Assembly: GCA_029532625.1 (NCBI GenBank)
Contig: JARFXM010000009.1
Location: forward strand, 5,197,501-5,261,500
Direction of reading: 5' to 3'
Source of the DNA: Lomentospora prolificans
Lineage: Eukaryota > Ascomycota > Sordariomycetes > Microascales > Microascaceae
DNA length: 64,000 bases
Below, piece by piece: positions 1 to 12,810 of the stretch. The notes under the pieces are model-generated. The model searched no databases. It saw nothing but the letters and a program-made list of their open reading frames with translations, and was not told the origin of the DNA. The position numbers were made by a program, and so were the translations under genes. Position 1 is the first letter of the stretch, and every line of letters begins with the position of its first letter.

Positions 1-3000
1 CGTAACAAAAATGTTCTAAGATTCAGAGATAATGACGAGCCCAGTCGAATTTGCTGTGTGAGTCAAGGCAACAGAGACCGATCCCGGCTAGACAGGGGTG
101 GGTTGGTGCGGTGAAGATAGTGGAGGTGGTTCTGCCTAGCGCTAATCGAGGGGACGGTGTACTGCTGTAGGAGGCGATAGGTGATAACAGTGGTACTGTG
201 GCTCTGTGCGTTTTATCCCCGTGGTTAAATTTGCTGCTGGCTGGTAGGCAGAAGCTGTAGGAGTCAAGGGCAACCGAGTGGATAGCGAGTTAGGGGTCAA
301 GATTGGAGCTGTGCCCGTATGTGCCTTCAGGCTGCGAGATTATTTAGATTCCGTTGCAGTGTGAGGGTAATTGGGAGAGATCAAGATTGGACTAGCGATC
401 TAGAGTCGGTATTGTTGGGCTGTTGGACTTTGTAGGAAGATGAAGGAATCACGCTAGGAAGTGAGAGGTCAAGTGAGAAGGCCGGTGGGATCGTGGGGAA
501 GGTGAATCTTTTTGTATTCCAAGTATTCACTCTTGCTCCGCCAGTTTTCTTAAGTCCTAAGGGCGGATACAACAATGATAATAATCCCTCGTGGACTTGT
601 GTGTTTGGATTGTAATCATGTGTGCGAACTTTGTGCTGTCTGGTCTCCGGCCCCGACTTTTCGGGGTGGCAGGAACCTGCTAGGGGGTGTGTCGTCAAGA
701 GCGGAAAGGGCAGAAGTAGAAAAGGGAGGGGTGTGAGATTGGCGGAGTTGGAGGTGGGGCGTGGGCAAGAGAGCGGGATTGGAGATTTCTCGAGTCCGCG
801 CGAGCAGGACTGGTAGCAAAGTCCGCAAAAGGCAAGTTTTGGTAAGTCCGAGGCGTCCGTAAACTGCGACAAGACAGCACAAGGTCAACATGACAGTGAC
901 AGTCAATGTGAACCCTGGGGTTGGGTTCCTCTCAGGTAGATGGGGCCAAGCCTCCTCAGCTCCGTGCCTCAGTTGCCTCAGGATTCTAGGTACGGAACCC
1001 ACGGTTCCACTCCCATTGGTACAACGCAGATACCTTGGTGCCTGGGCACTTACACCCGCGGCCTTTCGCACACGTGGACCCTACGAACTGGGATTCCTTC
1101 GTCTTGCTCGCTTTCCTTGCTGGCGTTTTCTTTCGCACTCTCGCACTCGGGTCACTCGCACAAAACGAAACCTCACCTACGTAGCCCCCCATCATTGACG
1201 AGAGAAGCAGAACAGCAGAGATACAACCGGGTGGGCTTTCCCATGACTAGCCAAGATGTCCCGCGCCCGGTCGGTGACGAAATCCCGAATCCGAACAAGC
1301 CTCCAATTTCTTTTCCTTCTTTGGTGCGCCCTTGTAAAATTCGTAGGAAAGCGAAGTACCAAGATGGCCGGGATCATTTGGCTGCAACTTGACGTCCCTT
1401 TCCTTAATAATTCTAAAGCATCGTCGTCGGGGTTTAGAAATCAATTGTCTCCGCTTCCGCGAATGTACGCCTGATTCCTAATCAGCCCGGATTGTTTTTA
1501 ATCTGAGGGCACAAAAAATCTCCGCGATAAGCTCCCTAATTTACATGCATCCATTGCGTACATTCGCTCAGCACCATCCTGGGTCTTTTCGACATCCCGG
1601 TTCACGCCAAAGAGTTGTTGATTGTTGCTGGGAAGAAAGATTGAATGGTGGACTTGTGGGCGGAGTTCCTATCCATCCTCATTTTTCTCAGACGGCCATG
1701 CAATTTACTAGCCACATGCCATAATTACAGTGACACGATGGCCTTGCACCCTTCGACTGCCTGGCGACCAATGTCTCCATCAGCCCATGCCGTCGGCAAT
1801 GCAAAGATACTCTCAGAATCCCCTTTTATTCAAGCATTGTACCTTTGTAGCTCATAGGAAAAGGCGAGGTGTGCGCGTAATAAAGGCATTGAGCCATTCG
1901 ACATCATCTTAAGCCACCCATGATGAGCGCCTGCGAAGGTAAAAGTGAAATGCTATTGCTCATGTTAAGCTTGGAAGCTCTGTGTAAGCTCTGAACCTGA
2001 ATCAGTGCGCATAAACTCTCGGATTGCTAAGCGAATACTGCATCCCTTCCCTCTCAGAAGTAGAACCTGATATCGCGTTTTCGAGAGTTCACAGGGACCC
2101 CCGATGTCCCCCTGTTCTAGTCCTAGGCATCAGTATTTCATCGCATTCAGGTACTGGAACCGCCCAAACAGAAACTGAATGTCGTCATCTGTGCCAGGAG
2201 CTTGCAGACGGAGAAAGGACGAGGTGCCCTGATAATTCCGCGAAAGTGCAAAACGCGCACTGCACACCTCCAGGCCCTGGCTTCACCCTTCTGCCCACGC
2301 AACCAGCACGAACGAGCAAGCATGAAGCACCATGGATGAGATTCTCCGTCGCGTATGGGCGATTCAAATTCCGCAGGGCATATTTGCTGCTCCGCCTCCT
2401 TAGGGTTCTTCTGGGATGAACTGCACAAACCGCTCTCTGCCGAGAACCAATCGGACCCGAAGAGTACGGCCGTCGAGTCAAATGGTTACAAATTTCTTAT
2501 CGAGGGCGGAATGGTCGGTCTCCAGATTAACTCATGGCTTTGCTAAGATGCAGGGTTTCTTGAGTACATTGTATTCCATGTGGTTCTGCTCTCCTCTGTT
2601 TGGACAGAGTACGCACTCTGCCACCCATGGGCTGCCGAATACGCCGGGTTGCTGGCTCTCCAGTACATGTCAGCCTGTATACGTAGGGCTGGGGTCAGCC
2701 TGAGGCTGTAAAAGAATGCGACGGATTGGCGGTCGCTGCAAAGCAACCCTTCCCCAAGCTCGAACCGCGTAAGCGGCACGCAACGTAGCACACGTAGGCT
2801 CGACCAAGCCATCTTCGCCGAAATACTGAAGCCTCCACAGCCGTCTGAAAATTAGATGCCATTCCCCCAATCCATCGAAACGTCAAAGTGACATGGTGGA
2901 ATAACACAGGCGAGTTTTGCACAGTATCAAAGTCTCAATATTTACCCTGACCCGAAAATCTAATCTGGGTTTCTCCCATTCCAAGCTCTCCTCCGATGTG

Positions 3001-6000
3001 AGAGAAATCTCAGGATAAGAGGATATCTTGGCATCCCGGTTGGGACAAAGAACCATGACGGGGCAACGCGTTGTACCAGTTTCGCCTGTGATCACAATGG
3101 GTGGCCCTAAGAAACTGACGGGCCAAGGCAACTGCAATGCCATGCCCTTCTGACCTGTTCGCTTCGCGGCCGCGCGACGGGCGGGAGAACCACCAATCTG
3201 CTACATCGCCCTTCAGGTGCGACCCAGTGAGGAAAAGTGACATCACCTTGCCAAGGCATACCCTTCTAGGTCAAAGCGAAGCGAAGAAATCCGCCATTCA
3301 GTGTCAGCCGTCTGGCATTCCCAGAGCATACGGCACACCGAGAGCGAGCCCAACCTTCCCTGGATTGCCGCAAAGCTGTGGTAGCTCATCCCAAATGATT
3401 ACAAGAGTTCGCTTTGTAATGATGGTCTTCGTGTCGAAGTACTAATGAGAACGGCGCTGGTGGTGCGCTCCGACATTCCCGCCCGAATCGACCTGGGTCC
3501 ACCAAGGTTGGTCCTCTTTTCATCAACTCTGAACACGTTAGAGTTGGGTGGGCCAAGTCCGTCGGAATTTGGATGTGGGCAGGTACAGTACATACTTATT
3601 GTACCCCACCCCCGGGAATGTTCATCTTGCAACTAAAATCTGTGCCAGTGTTCCAGGGCAGCTCAATTCAGGAAGCCCGCGATGAACCTGACGGGTACAC
3701 TCAATGGTAAACGTCTGGCGCCAATACCCGCAAAGTGAAATATTAAAGGCACAGAGGTTAATTTCTTGATGGCTGCGACACGCCTAAAAGTACCAACACG
3801 CTCGAAAGCGCAGTAAATTTTGCCAGACCGCCTCATGCTGCCTACCCCTTCAGGGATTTCGCACTCTACAGTCGCAGGAAATCCCCGTCGCACAAGCGAT
3901 TGGTGCAATTAAAGGCCACATCACTTCGCCTCAGGCTGCGACCAACTCTACATTCCTTGTTACAGTGTGTGCTAGCTGGCTTCGATTATTCTATTACTGG
4001 TTTTTCAATCTCCTTTGAAGCTACGCTGGGCTTGCCGCACCACATCACCCGAAAGGACGTGTGTGCTCGGCGGCATGGCTGTGCCTCAATTACGCTATCC
4101 ATCTCTCCTAGTACACGAGCAATGCGAACCCCGTACTTTTGACAGTGCCATTATGTATATCCACGGGTTGATTGCCGCAAATTTCAATTTTCCGCCTGGG
4201 CACGCACAAAAATGCATCGCCCACGATCCAGACATTCTACATGAAAATATTTCGGAACGCGATGTGGATGTTCGTGGTGCAGGCAGAACCGTAAAGACCC
4301 GAAAAACAAGGCAGTAGGAGTCACAGGCCCTGCAGAAGAGAATCTTGACGAAAATCGGTCGTAAAGGGTCCTGCCGAGGGTTTTCTCGTCCATGTCATCC
4401 GTTCGGTCCAACCCAGGATCAAGGCCTAGTCGTAGGCATGGTTTCGTCGGCCTTCTCGGGCTCCGTGTGGTTCCTCTCTCCGGTCGGGCCCGACCCACCG
4501 ACGGAACTTTGGAGGCGACGAGAAGGGATGTACCTTTTTGGGGTGGGAGTCACGCACTAATTCCGAACGCTTATCGCCTAGTGCCCGCTGGCCCGTATTC
4601 GTCATCATCCAAGGTTTCAATTGACGTAAATATACATCTCATGCTGAATCGAATCCCATCCTTGAATACGACGATGGGAAGGGTCGATTGTACTGTCGCC
4701 TAGACAACGCATACACTTCCCTTGCGTTCTCTTCGCTTCACATATCGGGGCTAGCGACGGGACGAGATCGAGTCTAGTTGGGCGCGTGACGACGTTCAGA
4801 GTTTCAAAGCTGTAAACGATGGCATCCCGTTAGGGAGCGGTCCCATAGGCTGGCTGTTGGCACCGTCGCTACTAGGGAAAGGGAACGCTCAATTGTGGCG
4901 CGCAATATTCTGCTCGACTCAATTTACGGGTCTCTGGTCACGTTTACGGCGGCTTACCTTGAAAGGAGAAATTCACATCCGGTCACTCGGGGACGGCATT
5001 GCAATGAACCCGTTACCCACGATAACTAGGTAGCTCGCGCTAAAGACAATTTTATTCAGCTATCAGGGGCATGACTTATACTAGGCTTTTTGTCTTAACA
5101 GGGGTTTTAAGAGCTCCGTCGCTGGCGCAAAGCGTCGCGAGTTGCACTTGCATGAACTCCTACACGAGCTCCAGCACTTCGTGACGGCTCAAGTAGGAGC
5201 TTGTGACAACCATCAAAAAATGGTGCCCAAGTTCCATCTTTAGGGCGTGGGCCTGATGCATCGTGCATTATTCGCGCTCGCCATCTTTTGTTCGCTACCA
5301 ATATGCTCTCCCACCTTCGTGACAAGCGCCAGAAAAGAAAATGAAAGTCGAACGAGGAACTTCATAGCATAGAGGGCGTTTGTTAATGTTTCTCGAACGG
5401 TTCAAACAGCATCTGTATCAGGCCATTGAGCATCCCGATTTGTCTGTGGACCGGGATCTGGGGCAGGAGCGATCCAAACAAGGTTTGCGCAATGTGACCA
5501 GTGCAGGTTTGGTCGATGCTCCCTCTTGTCTCTGATCGTGATGCCCGCTCGTGTCTGATGTTCCGTGGAGGATTTGCATCCATACATCATCCGATTGGGA
5601 CAGGGCCTTGCTTTTTGAAGCTTCGAAAGGGATACTTGCCCACCGCCTTGGAGAGAAGCAGAAACACTGCCTTCCATGGAATGAAGAAGCGGTAGCTATG
5701 CTCGATCACCGGAAAGGGCTTTTTAGTACAACAATCCGGATTCAGACAGCTATCGCAACGGGGGGTTACGAAATCAGGCTGATGCGATACGTGTATTTCG
5801 CTTCCGGCGAGCTGGGAGCCTTTATAGGGAGCTCCTGAGCTTGGAATTGAAAGCCTGTCCGTTTTCTTCTCCCCGGCCGCCATCATCTTGCGTTATCATA
5901 TAATGTCGCGCAAGTCTGAAGCGAAGGAAGGATTCAGATGTATTGATGGCATGAGCATCAGTCTGGCGAGCGAATCGGGATGGTCTCAACCCAGCTTCCT

Positions 6001-7436
6001 CGAGTCGCAGAATCGACTAATTCTCGAGCGCGTCGAGAGACTTGACATCTCATCACGAGGACAGGTTCGCGTCCGGATTGTTGTGTCATCCCATTGCTTA
6101 AAATAAGACGGAAGTAAAAGGAAAATCGCCAATCCCCGCCGCAGGAAGGAAGACGAAAAAGGTTCCTAAATATTACGGGTATAGTCAGATGAGGATGCTC
6201 TTTTGCAAGAGAAGCGCGTCCTGCGACCCAGCCCGCTTTCATGACAGGCTCGCTAAAGAGCTTCAAAACCAGACACGTCCTGCTCGTCTGCCCCTCCATT
6301 CCCCTCCTCTCCAACGCGCCGATGCGCACACGCCCAATCTTCCGTGCGCATCGAAAATGATTTACGTGCCGCCACGAAGCGAGCAGTAAAAAGAAGTTGA
6401 CGGGGGCGGCGAGAGCATGAATTCGCGACGAGGGGCATCATGAGATCTGCTTGGCGGGGTAGAAGATGGTGGGGAGAGATGCTCGACGACTTCGCCTCGT
6501 TCTCAATTACTGCCACAATGCTATCATTTCCAGTGTTTGCTAAATGCCTCTGTCCCCGCACGAGTGTGCGTTGTTGGAGGTAGCGCTCCAACACCCAGCC
6601 CCTCGAGCTCTTAATGCCTCGACCCTCCTTCAACACTAGAGGGTCGACTAATACTTCTCCAACAGGGAGCTCGGCATTGTACCGAAAGCGATCGTTTCGT
6701 CCATCAGCCAAGCCGCACGCCCCAAATGGGTGAGACTGACCAACATTTAGAGCTCGCTTCAATGTCTGCTTCAGAGATCTTGTCCTGCTCTCTGCCTTCA
6801 GACCTACGGGATCTACGAGCAAGGTAAGCTTCCGGAATGAAGTGCGAAGGGAGAAAAAATGAGGCTCACGAGAACCAATCTTATTTGCGGACTTTTGCCT
6901 CTTGATCAAATGCCCCTGCTTGCGCATCGCATTTTATCCGCGTCAACCAGGGGTAGGTCTTTCTTCAGGAACCGCAAAAATATCTGGGCTAGGAAAGCCA
7001 ATTCATCCTGCCCGGGAGCGATAAAAGGGACATCCTTGTGGCTTTGGCCCGGGAAGACCGGGGTTGCCACATTCAGACGGCTGGAATGAACTCTCCATAG
7101 ACCTGAAACCCGGGCCCAGCGTCCAAGGGTATTTTGCTTGGTGGGATTCCAGAATTCAAGAATGTGGGGGTCCTAACCAAAGCAACCGACAGCATTTTAA
7201 GAGGGGATCAGGAGTTGAAGAAAAAAAAATCCCAATTTCTTCCAGACGTTGATGGTGGTATGTCCTAAATTGCCTACGTTGAAGTATATAGATTGAAGCT
7301 CTCAAAGTCCCAAAAAAGGGGTCGCTTACAGAGATAACAACAGCGGCGGAACGCCACAGACCATGCTACTACACATATGCCACGACGGGGAGAGACATTT
7401 GGACGGTCTTGATATCTGCCATTCGTCATCATGTCC
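1..7436. other. Gene-poor stretch, no supported gene
   Basis: I see no recognisable gene on either strand in this 7.4-kb stretch. Reading frames are short, have no conserved motifs and do not join across plausible splice sites. The only long uninterrupted frame is on the minus strand at 6253-6927 and is listed separately. A short plus-strand frame near 5385-5840 reads like possible decayed coding sequence, but it is broken by stops and I cannot assign it to a family. The base composition looks ordinary, with no obvious AT-rich RIP-like block. It could hold long non-coding RNAs, distal regulatory DNA or old decayed repeats. Confidence 0.6.
6253..6927 (-). other. Uninterrupted 224-codon reading frame, unknown status
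   Basis: This minus-strand frame stays open for 224 codons inside otherwise gene-free DNA, which is longer than chance would usually give. The translation is rich in Arg, Ser and Leu and has no membrane segment, signal peptide or family motif that I recognise. The start codon is simply the first ATG. It could be an orphan gene, a fragment of a decayed one, or a chance frame. I cannot choose between these from the sequence. Confidence 0.15.
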
Positions 7437-9125
7437 TCATCCCTTGACGCGGAGCTTTTCCTTGCCGCGCTTCCGCTTACCCCCGACTTCCCTACCCTCC
7501 TCCACTTCGAGTAATGCCTCCCTCTTCTTCTCACTGACGAGCTTGAGCGCGTCGCGGATTACCCTGCTTTCAAGGTTGACTCCTTCCTCCTCCCACGCAT
7601 CCATTTGTCGTCCCACACGGCCCTCGATCGCCAGGACTAGTTCCACGTCCCTCTGGCCGACAAAGGTAACGGCCTCGCCTTTCCTCCCGGCACGGGCTGT
7701 ACGACCCACACGATGAATGTAGTCATCCGGGTCGCGAGGTACATCGTAGTTAATGACTAAGCTGACTTCGGGAATATCGAGACCTCGAGCGGCCACGTCG
7801 GTCGCTACGAGGATACGGGCGGCCGCCGCCCTGAAGCGTCCAAGGTTGTCGGTACGTTGCCTTTGGGGTAGCTTAGAGTGTAGAGAAGTAACCCTGTGGT
7901 CCAAAAGACGGAGTAGGTGGTGCAAGAAGTCTGCTGTAGATGTCCTGTTGCAAAAAATAATGACCGTTTTTTCCAGGTTACCCTCGGTCAGCAGGAAAGT
8001 ATGCAGATAGTGCTCGCGATGAGTTACGGGCACTTTGATGTGCATTTGTTTGAGCGTGGCCGGTATGGCTAGGACGGCAGTGTCTACCTCGCAGACGAAT
8101 GCCGGTTCCTTTCCTGGCTTGGGAGGCATGTTCTTTAGCGCCAGGACTTCGGGGGTCATTGTGGCCGTGAAGAGCAGGGTCTGCCTTTCGGTGGGTGGGG
8201 GCAAGACTGAGAAGCATTCCTCAACATCAGGTACCATGCTGCCCTGACTAGAACCATTCAAGAGTCTATCGGCCTCATCAAGCACAACGTACTTGACTCT
8301 ACGCAGGCCACAGATGGTGTCATCGCCTGACGTCCGGATATGGTCCGCCAGTCGTCCGGGTGTAGCGATGACGACGTGTGGCCGCTCACCGAGAGCAATA
8401 GCTTGGGCTCTCATGTCCGCACCACCGGTCACAAGGATTGCCTTCAGTAGGCGCGGCGAGGATATGGCACTGAACTGCTCAAAGATCTGCAGCGCTAGCT
8501 CGCGTGTAGGGGTTAGGACGACGGCAAAGATTCCGGACGGATCTTCGGCCCATTTCTGCAGGATTGGGACAGCAAAAGCCACCGTCTTGCCCGAACCTGT
8601 CCTACTGCCTCCGATACAGTCACGTCCCTTCAGAATCTCAGGTATACAGCCCTTCTGAATGCCCGTTGGCCTGCGAATGGCCATGTTGGCCAGAGACTGC
8701 ACGAGCCATGGCTTGACGTCGAGGGAGTTGAAAGTGGTATTCGGGTCGGTAGGCGCCAGAATAGGGTTCGCACTCGATGCCGAGACTTCAGCCTCAACGA
8801 GATCTGGGTTGGCGGCAACAGCAGCCTTGGTGGCCTGCACCTCTTTCACCTTTGACTTTATTCTCGAAGGTGCTTGGAACGCCGCCTGCGCTGTGGGCAA
8901 AGCAATGTCGTCCTCGTCAGTCTCATCCTCAATATCCACTTCGGTCTTCCTACGTTTCCGGGGTTCGGGGCTGTCGAGTCGGTCGGACTCGCTATCGGAG
9001 TCATTAGAAGTGGATGAAGATCTCGAGGAGGAAGGGGAAGACGATGCAGGAGAATCTTGAGTTCGGCTACGACCGGAGTCAATCCCGGAGGTGCCAGGGC
9101 GTTTTGAACGTGCAGCGGATGGCAT
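7437..9125 (-). CDS. dbp8: ATP-dependent RNA helicase DBP8 (DEAD box)
   Basis: An intron-free gene of 562 aa. Dbp8 is a nucleolar DEAD-box helicase needed for early cleavages of pre-rRNA in 40S subunit assembly. The first ~130 residues are a Ser/Asp/Glu-rich, low-complexity tail. The helicase core follows with its motifs in order: GSRTGSGKT (Walker A), PTRELA, TPGR, VLDEAD, TAT in place of the usual SAT, ARGLD and HRVGRTARAGR. The C-terminus is Lys/Arg-rich, fitting nucleolar localisation. Length matches the fungal Dbp8 family (about 520-570 aa including the acidic tail). The start at 9125 is the first ATG of the open frame. The nearest neighbour, MKK1, is 3.7 kb away and divergent. Assignment to Dbp8 rather than another DEAD-box paralogue is by overall resemblance. 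Confidence 0.93.
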   Translation of the reverse strand: MPSAARSKRPGTSGIDSGRSRTQDSPASSSPSSSRSSSTSNDSDSESDRLDSPEPRKRRKTEVDIEDETDEDDIALPTAQAAFQAPSRIKSKVKEVQATKAAVAANPDLVEAEVSASSANPILAPTDPNTTFNSLDVKPWLVQSLANMAIRRPTGIQKGCIPEILKGRDCIGGSRTGSGKTVAFAVPILQKWAEDPSGIFAVVLTPTRELALQIFEQFSAISSPRLLKAILVTGGADMRAQAIALGERPHVVIATPGRLADHIRTSGDDTICGLRRVKYVVLDEADRLLNGSSQGSMVPDVEECFSVLPPPTERQTLLFTATMTPEVLALKNMPPKPGKEPAFVCEVDTAVLAIPATLKQMHIKVPVTHREHYLHTFLLTEGNLEKTVIIFCNRTSTADFLHHLLRLLDHRVTSLHSKLPQRQRTDNLGRFRAAAARILVATDVAARGLDIPEVSLVINYDVPRDPDDYIHRVGRTARAGRKGEAVTFVGQRDVELVLAIEGRVGRQMDAWEEEGVNLESRVIRDALKLVSEKKREALLEVEEGREVGGKRKRGKEKLRVKG

Positions 9126-12100
9126 GGCGAATGTTTCGACTCTCTATATCACAGGTCTACGCAGGGGGTCAACTGTTGCTGCCGCATCTGCCTTTGAGCC
9201 AAGGCTGTGGTGGTGCAGACCGAAAAAATTTCCCCTTCAATTTTTTTCCCTTGCGGCCAAGCTTTCATCATTGGCGAGTTTCTTTCCTCTGTAAGAGCTA
9301 CAGTGGGACAGACGCTCCTGTAGGTTCGCGGACTAGGATTTGTAGCCAATCACAGAGGTCTCTGCTAATACACTGTTCTGGATCCAGGGCTGACGTGGGG
9401 CGCGACCAATTGGGACCGCCAAAAGCTAGCCCCCGCATAAACGCGCGCTTGATGAGGGAAACGAGAAATCCAAGCACAGCCTGGCCAAGCAAAGGAGGCA
9501 AGAGCTCCTGCAAACCGGCGATCCCTCGAGCTACCATCCCATCTGGAAGGCACGTAGGAGTTAGTTTTATGGATCTTGATTCATGACCTGATCCTCAACA
9601 CCCTAACTGGATTGCGGGCTATTTGGCTGTTCGGGAGAATCGCATCAGGAAAAGATTATCGAGAGATCGGGGGTGCGGGTCCAGGTCTAATAGGAGTCCT
9701 TGCAGCTTGTACGGCGAGAAGTACGGAAAGATGCACGAGATTTCGTCATCATTGTAGAATCTCCGCCCGTCCTTTTTCTCATCGTTTTCCTCTTGAATCC
9801 ACTCATGGCAGGTGGTGTAAGAAAAGCCGAGCCTCTTGATATGAAAGGCCCCTAACGCAGCCGCCTTGAGCAATCCTCTTGACGCCCTGCTTCAGGTAGG
9901 CCGAGCTGTCTAGGAGTTGCCGCTAATGCGGAAAATGTCCAGCATGAAGTAGTAGGATACTAATATAGACGGCTTCTCGGCTGGCTATGCCATTTTACGG
10001 CCTGCTTATCCCCTCTAGAAGAAGGGGAGTTTAATCTCCACAGTGCCAACCTCTTTAAGCATATCCAGCGCAAATAGTGAGAAGGGGGTCCGTGATGCTT
10101 TCGACTCGCCTTGAGCCCATAACATGCCCATCTCTGTCTTAGGAAGTAGTCGTCATCACTCCGATTCTGGCCCGCTTCTTAGTCGATCCACTCGGTAATT
10201 AGGGCTAGTCATGGATGGACGATTCGACGTCCTGGCAGAGATGCTATCCAGCCAGCCAAGGAGTAGCATCACTGACAAATTTACCGACAGGCGACACATA
10301 CGTCGCACAAGTCAAGACCAACACCATCACATCATAGTCGTCTTTTGAATGGTACATTTCGAGCGAGAGAAAACTTATCAAGACCGAACGAGATGCTATT
10401 TGATGCAGCTCGTTTCAGGTACCAAAATATGCAGTTTCGATGATGCTTCAAGAGCTGTTCGTCGCCCTCGATCCCAAGCTATTGCGGCCGATTTTATGGC
10501 CTGCGCCTCGAACCGCATTATCCTGCATGAAAGCTCGTATGAGTCCCTTGACCTGAACTTTTCGAGATGGCAGCACCCTAAGTTTTTAGTGCGCAAATCC
10601 CCTTGCCTAACAAGTTTCCCCCACTACGAATGATGCCGACCCAAGAGCGTTTAGTGGTGCTGGCTGGCCGATATCCGTGGTCAGGCGCAGGAAAACGGTA
10701 AAGACCGGTCGCGTTGTACGCCGGTGACAGAGGGCTATCATGATTGGATCCAATCCGGGCGGAGCATACTCGGCGTGTTGGCGACCTGTGCTTTCTCCCC
10801 CGACAGTCATTTGACGCTATAACCATGCACGCATTCCCCCTTGATGCGGAATTGTATTTGGTCGTGCATAGTATCGTCAGCGGCCCCCAACTAGGTCTTG
10901 CAGCGCCTCCTGCAGTCGGGCCTCACGGTCATTGCCAGCTACGTGACGTTGAATTTAGTGACCAAAAGGTGTCGATTTGGGCAGTTGACCGTCCTTCTCG
11001 AGATCTTATGCATTTGGTCTTTCGTCCATCGTGCCACATTCTTCAAAGGAAACTAACCTTTCAGGCTACAGTAAATCGAATCGTTTCACCGGGTAACCAA
11101 CAGTCCGCTCGAACTGAAATGGCTGCCGTTCTCCTGTTTTTGAAGTATCTCTCGGTAGAGCTAGCGTAACGTGGTGAGGCACCGGGGGAAACGAAGACAG
11201 GGTTGAGCAGCCTGAGTGTCTGGACTCGGAGCCAGGGTGGGCGCCAGCCAGCAATGGAAACCAGGACCGGGACGGAACCTCTCAATGTGACGAGACCGAG
11301 AATAATGTTCATAGGGCGCAAGGTATTGGAGGTTTGTTCTCTGGCGCCAGCATGAGGGGTTGAGGTAGGGGGGCTCAGCGCTAAACGCCAGAAGTCGAGT
11401 TCTAGGGCTGTGCCTAGCATGGGTCAATGCTAGCTGGCTATGCTGGCCTGGTACTTCTTCTGAGCAAATTGGTTGGTCAAATGCTCGGTATCGATACTTG
11501 ACGTCTACCATTGATCCATCCCACCGTACCCACTCTCGAAAGCACCTCCTGCTGCACACTGTACCACTGAGCTGCCTGTGTTGGACAGACCTATTGCCGC
11601 CTCATCTTGGTATTAATGGATAGTGCCAGCCAGCTACTTAGCATGGGCCCTGTGTTGCTGGCTTGTGCTGAGAAGTACACATTATGGCTGGCAAATGGAT
11701 GTCTCTGAGTTCGGTAGCAGCAGGGACCTTTTCGAGACATCTAGCCTCAATGTCATATCAAGCTGTCAAGAGTTCTGAGGAGTCGAACAGGTTTTGGGAA
11801 GGGTGGGAATCACATCGGCAAACCCATTGATCAATCAACGAGTGCCGTCGAGTAATATTATTGCCCTTTTCATGCTGACTGCCCCCAATACTTGCTGCCG
11901 TCCACTAGGCTTCCCGGCTGGCCATGCCTAGGTTCCATCCGAATCCCAGTCAAATTGATCAATATGCCACACATTCCAATCCCCGTCGCTGGCCTTGTGT
12001 GACCCGCGGTGCTAGTCCTTCCCTGTCATTTATTTGTCCTGTGATTACCACTATGTACGAAGTACATACCTATACTCCAGCTGGCCCTCCACCACCCCAT

Positions 12101-12810
12101 TTGCCCATCCACGGGATGCACTTGATCCTCCCCGCCTTTGATCCCGCTTCCCTTTTCAAGTCACAACCACTACCATCAAAAGCCTCGCCACCCCTCCTCC
12201 CTTTCTATTCCCCTTAAATTGTTGCTTCCCTCGTTCCCACCCGCAGCACTCTGTTGGACCGAAAATCAATACAGGCTTCAGATTTCGCCTCTCTTCATTT
12301 TCACCGCGAATCACATCCGTTAGACACAAGACTCATTTCCAGTCGTTTTAGATTCTCCTCATTCGTTTGACCCACGCGACTACTTAAGCCCTGTCCCAAC
12401 TGTGACAAGCCCTGAGCTTCTTTTGCTACTTTGCACTTCAATAACGTCTTTATACGAGTCCCTCGTTCACCGAGAAGCTGCCTACTCTCCCACTTGAAAC
12501 CGTGCATGTTAGCCAGCGTCATATATTAACCTACCAAACCTTCGATCTTCGAGCCACCCCCACCCTGTATGCGTCTACCGTATCGTTCCCTCAAGGATCA
12601 ACTAGCCCAAGCAGCTTCCCGCTTTCGACAAGTTCGAGCCAACAGACTATAGCCCCCAAGCCTTAAGAAACACCCTTGAAACCACTGCGCAAGCTGATCG
12701 AGCAACCTCTTGAGCCTTTTGCTTTGGTCAAAGATCCGGCTCCTGGGAGCCTCTCCTTCGATATCGGCACCACTTCCCTGACCGATTGATATTTCTCAAA
12801 CATAAATATA
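9126..12810. other. 3.7-kb divergent intergenic region (DBP8/MKK1)
   Basis: This region separates the divergent starts of DBP8 and MKK1, so it must hold both promoters. The last ~600 bases before the MKK1 start are pyrimidine-rich, as in long fungal 5' leaders. I see no coding sequence. A 141-codon plus-strand frame at 10744-11169 has no recognisable motif. A notable cluster of GCTGGC/GCCAGC hexamers lies at 11243-11692, and a GTACGAAGTAC palindrome at 12055-12065. Confidence 0.6.
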
